Source: Chitinimonas arctica
GTDB taxonomy: Bacteria; Pseudomonadota; Gammaproteobacteria; Burkholderiales; Chitinimonadaceae
NCBI RefSeq assembly: GCF_007431345.1
Contig: NZ_CP041730.1
Coordinates: forward strand, 124,001 to 188,000
Reading direction: 5' to 3'
DNA length: 64,000 nt
The position numbers were made by a program, and so were the translations under genes. The notes below the pieces were generated by a model that was given only the letters and a program-made list of their open reading frames with translations, was not told where the DNA came from and did no database searches. Positions 60,544-64,000 of the stretch are shown one piece after another (positions within the stretch are counted from its first letter, which is position 1; every line of letters begins with the position of its first letter).

Positions 60544-62191
60544 GATTGACCTCCTGCAATGTGGTCTGGCCGTCGCGCACCCCTTGCAGGGCGACCTCGC
60601 GCAACAAGCGGGTGCCTTCGCGGCGGGCCTGCTCCTTGAGGGTGCGCAGCGAGGCGCGGTCAATGATCATTTCGCGCAGCTCGTCGCTGAGGCACATGAC
60701 TTCGGCCACTGCCCGGCGGCCTTTATAGCCGCTGCCGCGGCATTGCGGGCAACCGCGGCCGGCACGGAAGCGGTAGTTCTCCGGATCGGGGATGCCGGAG
60801 TCGGCTAATAAGGCGGCATCGAGCTGCTGGTCGGTCACGCAGTGCGGGCAGTTCTGCCGCACCAGCCGCTGCGCCACCACGCCCGTCAGGGCCGAGACCA
60901 GGTGATACGGGTCCACGCCCATATGCATAAAGCGGCCGATAACGTCGAAACTGTTGTTGGCATGCACCGAGGTAAACACCAAATGGCCGGTCAGCGCCGA
61001 CTGCACCGCGATCTGGGCGGTTTCCGCATCGCGGATCTCGCCGACCAGGATCTTGTCCGGATCATGCCGCAGGATGGAACGCAGGCCAACGGCAAAGCTG
61101 AGGCCCTTCTTTTCGTTGACCGGAATCTGCAGCACGCCGGGCAGCTGGTATTCGACCGGATCTTCGATGGTAATGAACTTATCTTCGCCCTGGTTGATCT
61201 CGGTCAAGGCCGCATACAGGGTAGTGGTCTTACCGCTGCCGGTCGGACCGGTGGCCAGCAGCATGCCGTAGGGCGCGGCCGCCAGCCGGCGCAGCACGCG
61301 CACGGTATCGGCATCGAATCCCAGCGAATCCAGCGTCAGGCGCTGCACCTGGTCGATCAGGGCTTGCTTGTCCAAAATCCGCAGCACGGCATCTTCGCCG
61401 TGGATGCTGGGCATGATGGAGACGCGGATATCGATATCGCGGCCCTTGGCGGCAATGCGGAAGCGGCCGTCCTGCGGGATGCGCTTTTCGGCGATATCGA
61501 GTTCGGCCAGCACCTTGATACGGGCGATGGCCTGTTCGGCCAGCGCGGTTTTGTTGACGGTGGCGATGCGGTTCAGCACGCCGTCGATACGGAACTTGAT
61601 CACCAGGCCTTGCGGGATCGATTCGAGGTGGATATCGCTGGCTTCGCAGCGCAAGGCATCGAACACGGTCGAGTTGATCAAGCGCACGGCCGGACTGGCC
61701 TCGCCCTGGATCGATGCCAGGGTCAGGTCGGCGCTGGCATCGCGCGCCAGTTCGATGGATTGGTCCAGGCCGACCGCATCGGCCACGGCGCTGAAACCGG
61801 CCTCGTGCCGTTCCAGCTCGGCGCGCAGCAGGGCGGGGTCGGCCAGGTAAAGCGCCGTCAGCGGCAAGGCTTGAGCGGCCAGCCACGGGCCCAGCCGGCT
61901 ATCCAGCGGCTGGCCGATCGCGGCGCAGAGCCGGCCGGCGGCGTCGTGCCCCACCAGCAGCACTCTTTCGGCCATGTCGGTGTAGGCCACTTGCGCGAAG
62001 TCCGGCTGGAGCGGCCAGCCGGTGGCGCAGTCTAGCGGCGGGTAGGCCAGCAGGGTGGCGGCCTCGGCCAGCAACGCCTCGCGCGATTGCGGGGAACGCT
62101 CGGCCAGCCAGCTCAGCCAGTCGCCGCCGAGGCCGGCGGCTTGGCAGGCCTGCGTCAGCTCGGCCAGGGTCAGGGGGGCATCAAAGTGCAT
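60524..62191 (-). CDS. GspE/PilB/MshE-type secretion ATPase
   Basis: 555 aa. An N-terminal GspE/MshE_N-like domain covers ~1-140. The ATPase follows, with Walker A (LATGPTGSGKTTTLYAAL), Asp box, Walker B (KILVGEIRDAETAQIA) and the His box (LVFTSVHANNSFDVIGRF). Two CxxC pairs (NCPHC and GCPQC, ~45 residues apart) form the zinc site of assembly ATPases, not PilT retraction ATPases. It powers extension of a pilus or pseudopilus. It overlaps the GspF-like gene by 11 nt and the PilM-like gene by 20 nt. Confidence 0.93.
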   Translation of the reverse strand: MHFDAPLTLAELTQACQAAGLGGDWLSWLAERSPQSREALLAEAATLLAYPPLDCATGWPLQPDFAQVAYTDMAERVLLVGHDAAGRLCAAIGQPLDSRLGPWLAAQALPLTALYLADPALLRAELERHEAGFSAVADAVGLDQSIELARDASADLTLASIQGEASPAVRLINSTVFDALRCEASDIHLESIPQGLVIKFRIDGVLNRIATVNKTALAEQAIARIKVLAELDIAEKRIPQDGRFRIAAKGRDIDIRVSIMPSIHGEDAVLRILDKQALIDQVQRLTLDSLGFDADTVRVLRRLAAAPYGMLLATGPTGSGKTTTLYAALTEINQGEDKFITIEDPVEYQLPGVLQIPVNEKKGLSFAVGLRSILRHDPDKILVGEIRDAETAQIAVQSALTGHLVFTSVHANNSFDVIGRFMHMGVDPYHLVSALTGVVAQRLVRQNCPHCVTDQQLDAALLADSGIPDPENYRFRAGRGCPQCRGSGYKGRRAVAEVMCLSDELREMIIDRASLRTLKEQARREGTRLLREVALQGVRDGQTTLQEVNRVTFVA

Positions 62192-63362
62192 TGGCCATCT
62201 CGAAAATCGGGGTATACAGCATCAATACAATGGCGCCGATGACCAGGCCGATGCCGACCATCAGCACCGGTTCGATCAGCCGGCCAGCCACATCGAGCCA
62301 GGCAGCCACTTCCTGGTCGTAGAAATCGGCGATCCGTTCCAGCATCTCGTCCAGCTGGCCGGACGATTCGCCGGCCAACAGCAAGCGGTCGGCCACTTCG
62401 GTACTGAGGCCTTGCTCCGCCATCACCCGCGACAAAGGGTGCCCCTCGCTGACCGCCCTGCCCGCTTGCTGCAAGCGCGCCTGCATGGCCAAGGGCAAGG
62501 CGGCCTCGCTCATCCTCATGGCAGCGAGGACGCTGACGCCGCTGCGCAGCAGCATCCCCAGGGTGCGGTAAAGGCGGGCCAATTGCAGGGTCCAGACCTT
62601 GTCCCCCAGCCAGGGCGTGCGCAACACGCGGCGGAACACGCCGGCGCGGACAGCCGGTTGCAGCGCCACGAGCAAGCCGCCCAGGGGCAGCGCCAGGCAC
62701 AGCCCCCAGGCCAGCCAGGGATACCCGTTGACCAGGCTGCCCCAAGCCTGCACCAGGCGCGACATATCCGTCTGCCTGGGCACATCCTCGAATACCGCGC
62801 TGAAACGCGGCACCACATACAGCAACAAAAAGGTCACCACCAGATAGCCGACCCCGACCAGGATCGCCGGATAGACGGCGGCCGCCAGCAGTTGGCCGCG
62901 AATGGCATCGACCTGGCGCTGGTAGTGCATAAAGCGCTGGATGGCGGCGCGCACGCTGCCGGTGGTTTCGCTGGCGCGCAGCATGGCCAGGTAAAGCGCC
63001 GGAAAGACCGAGGGCAAGGCCGCCATCGCTTCCGACAGCTGTTTGCCGTGCCGTAGGCCTTGCAACAGGCTGTCGTAGACGGCCCGGTGCCGCCCGGTCC
63101 GGTCGTTGCGGCCAAGGATCTCGATCGCATCGACGATAGGCTGGCCGGCTTCCAGCAAGGCGTGCAATTGCTGGTTGAACACCAGCAGCTTGAAGGCCGC
63201 GGCGCCCTTGAGACGCGGCAGGCCGTGCCGGACCGGTCGCAGCGTCAGCAATCGACCGCCGCTTGCTGCCAGCACGCGACGCGCTTCTGCTTCATCGGCG
63301 GCTTCCAGCTCAACCTGCCTCACTTGGGCGTCGGCTTGTAGCACCTTGGCGCGGTAGCGCAT
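62181..63362 (-). CDS. GspF/PilC-type inner-membrane platform protein
   Basis: 393 aa from ATG 63362; the TTG 3 nt earlier is less likely. Two T2SSF domains: ~65-190 (LVFNQQLHALLEAGQPIVDA; AMLRASETTGSVRAAIQRFM) and ~265-390 (LARLYRTLGMLLRSGVSVLA; LLLAGESSGQLDEMLERIAD), with helices at ~165-190, ~215-235 and ~365-388. It anchors the ATPase and pseudopilin assembly. The gene precedes the ATPase gene, the reverse of the usual gspE-gspF order. Confidence 0.92.
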   Translation of the reverse strand: MRYRAKVLQADAQVRQVELEAADEAEARRVLAASGGRLLTLRPVRHGLPRLKGAAAFKLLVFNQQLHALLEAGQPIVDAIEILGRNDRTGRHRAVYDSLLQGLRHGKQLSEAMAALPSVFPALYLAMLRASETTGSVRAAIQRFMHYQRQVDAIRGQLLAAAVYPAILVGVGYLVVTFLLLYVVPRFSAVFEDVPRQTDMSRLVQAWGSLVNGYPWLAWGLCLALPLGGLLVALQPAVRAGVFRRVLRTPWLGDKVWTLQLARLYRTLGMLLRSGVSVLAAMRMSEAALPLAMQARLQQAGRAVSEGHPLSRVMAEQGLSTEVADRLLLAGESSGQLDEMLERIADFYDQEVAAWLDVAGRLIEPVLMVGIGLVIGAIVLMLYTPIFEMANAL

Positions 63363-63586
63363 CAATTAATCTCGCAGCTTGCCACAAAGGCATTGAATGC
63401 GTACGTGTAGTCCGCCGAGGAAAGCAGCAGATGTTCTGGGATAGTCATGCTGCATTTTATGGAATAGATCATTGCCGCACTAAGGACACTTGCCCCTATC
63501 GAGCCGAGCCGAGATGTTCCGTGACAAGTCATCCTCGCAGAGTGCAGCCGCAATCCTATTGGGGTAAATTCGCTTCATTCCCCAAG
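63363..63586. other. Short gap upstream of the GspF-like gene
   Basis: 224 nt. A minus-strand frame (63553-63362) ends with TGA overlapping the GspF ATG, but its sequence (MTIPEHLLLSSADYTYAFNA) is not recognisable and no ribosome site was found. No repeat or hairpin with a T-tract was seen. Treated as leader or decayed sequence. Confidence 0.3.
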
Positions 63587-64000
63587 CTATTCGCCCAGAG
63601 GCGAACAGTCCTCCGGTGGATCCGCCCATTCGCCCAACGGATCTTTGGGCGGAAGCGGTTGCGCGCGGGCAGCACAGATGTACCCGCCTTTGGGGAGGGG
63701 AATCAGTTCCAGAAATTCGTTTTCGCATACCGTCGAAATGCTCACCCCCCACTCGGCCTTACCCGGCTCCGGCATTTCGTCCATGCAACCTTTCGAAGTT
63801 GCTGTAATAGTTTCGATTACGATACACCCTTGTAGGCCTGTGACCTTATCTGCGGGGGTCACGCGCGTAGCGTAAGTGCTGAGAAAGGCTGCTCCAGTCA
63901 TGTTCAATGCATTGCACTCTCCAACGCGCGGCGTACTTTCCGTTCTGCTGGGAATGGACAAACCCCCACAGGCTGCCCCCACGGTACTTCCCCGCGAGGT
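63587..64000 (-). CDS. Hypothetical protein (5' end outside window)
   Basis: An open frame from the right edge to TAG 63587, 137 codons. It is Cys-rich for this genome (VGECNALN, GLQGCIVIE, SKGCMDE, STVCENEF, YICAARA, PEDCSPLG) and ends in a Pro/Asp-rich tail (PKDPLGEWADPP). The Cys content suggests an exported, disulfide-bonded protein. A minor pilin is conceivable from the neighbourhood, but no pilin motif is in the visible part. Not recognised. Confidence 0.5.
   Translation of the reverse strand, partial: TSRGSTVGAACGGLSIPSRTESTPRVGECNALNMTGAAFLSTYATRVTPADKVTGLQGCIVIETITATSKGCMDEMPEPGKAEWGVSISTVCENEFLELIPLPKGGYICAARAQPLPPKDPLGEWADPPEDCSPLGE

Noticed and set aside
63362..63553. 63-codon minus-strand ORF overlapping the GspF start
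   Set aside because: The TGATG overlap is suggestive, but there is no ribosome site or recognisable sequence, and the frame upstream has several stops; left as intergenic.

Overview
The window is a high-GC, densely coded stretch of a Gram-negative chromosome. Outer-membrane proteins, lipoproteins, many sensor kinases and c-di-GMP enzymes, and the housekeeping genes mfd, bcp and phoH suggest a free-living betaproteobacterium (Neisseriales/Burkholderiales type). That placement is inference. No tRNA, rRNA, CRISPR array, insertion sequence or intact prophage was seen.

Layout. 1-2.2 kb: the 3' end of a FimV-like gene, an Atm1-type ABC exporter and a tiny membrane protein. 2.3-6.1 kb: three genes joined by ATGA overlaps, encoding a two-TM sensor, an MFS transporter fused behind a sensor/HAMP-like module, and an ABC-type substrate-binding protein. 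6.1-10.2 kb: two tandem cNMP-binding-domain proteins, an unknown protein of atypical composition, and a Cache-HAMP class III cyclase. 10.3-18.3 kb: a two-partner secretion pair, with an FhaC-type transporter and a very large exoprotein interrupted by one frameshift and ending in 210-bp Gly/Ser repeats. 18.5-23.1 kb: a TonB-dependent receptor, a periplasmic binding protein and a PHB-depolymerase-type esterase.

23.4-32.1 kb is a signalling block: three histidine kinases, an HD-GYP regulator, three receiver proteins and a CheC-type phosphatase. It is followed by a broken Rhs locus with small downstream genes (32.1-35.6 kb) and an AmiD-like lipoprotein amidase. 36.8-48.0 kb is a second signalling block: a frameshifted kinase, a YfiR-CHASE8 kinase-receiver operon, a REC-PAS-GGDEF-EAL-REC protein, a hydrolase and a GAF-PAS-GGDEF-EAL protein. 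48.1-55.5 kb carries mfd, bcp, phoH, an orphan parA and a TPR protein. 55.6-59.2 kb is accessory, with lower GC: a lipoprotein trypsin-like protease, a Sel1 gene cut by an amber codon, and a DUF416 gene flanked by a duplicated piece of the neighbouring pilus gene. 59.2-63.4 kb is an overlapping set of type IV pilus/type II secretion-like genes on the minus strand, and a partial unknown gene closes the window.

The main themes are phosphorelay and c-di-GMP signalling (six to seven linked modules) and surface adhesion or export. Several genes (exoprotein, kinase at 36.8 kb, Rhs) carry single-base shifts at short homopolymers. These may be real decay, phase variation or sequencing error, so those calls are given as fragments with the repaired reading described.
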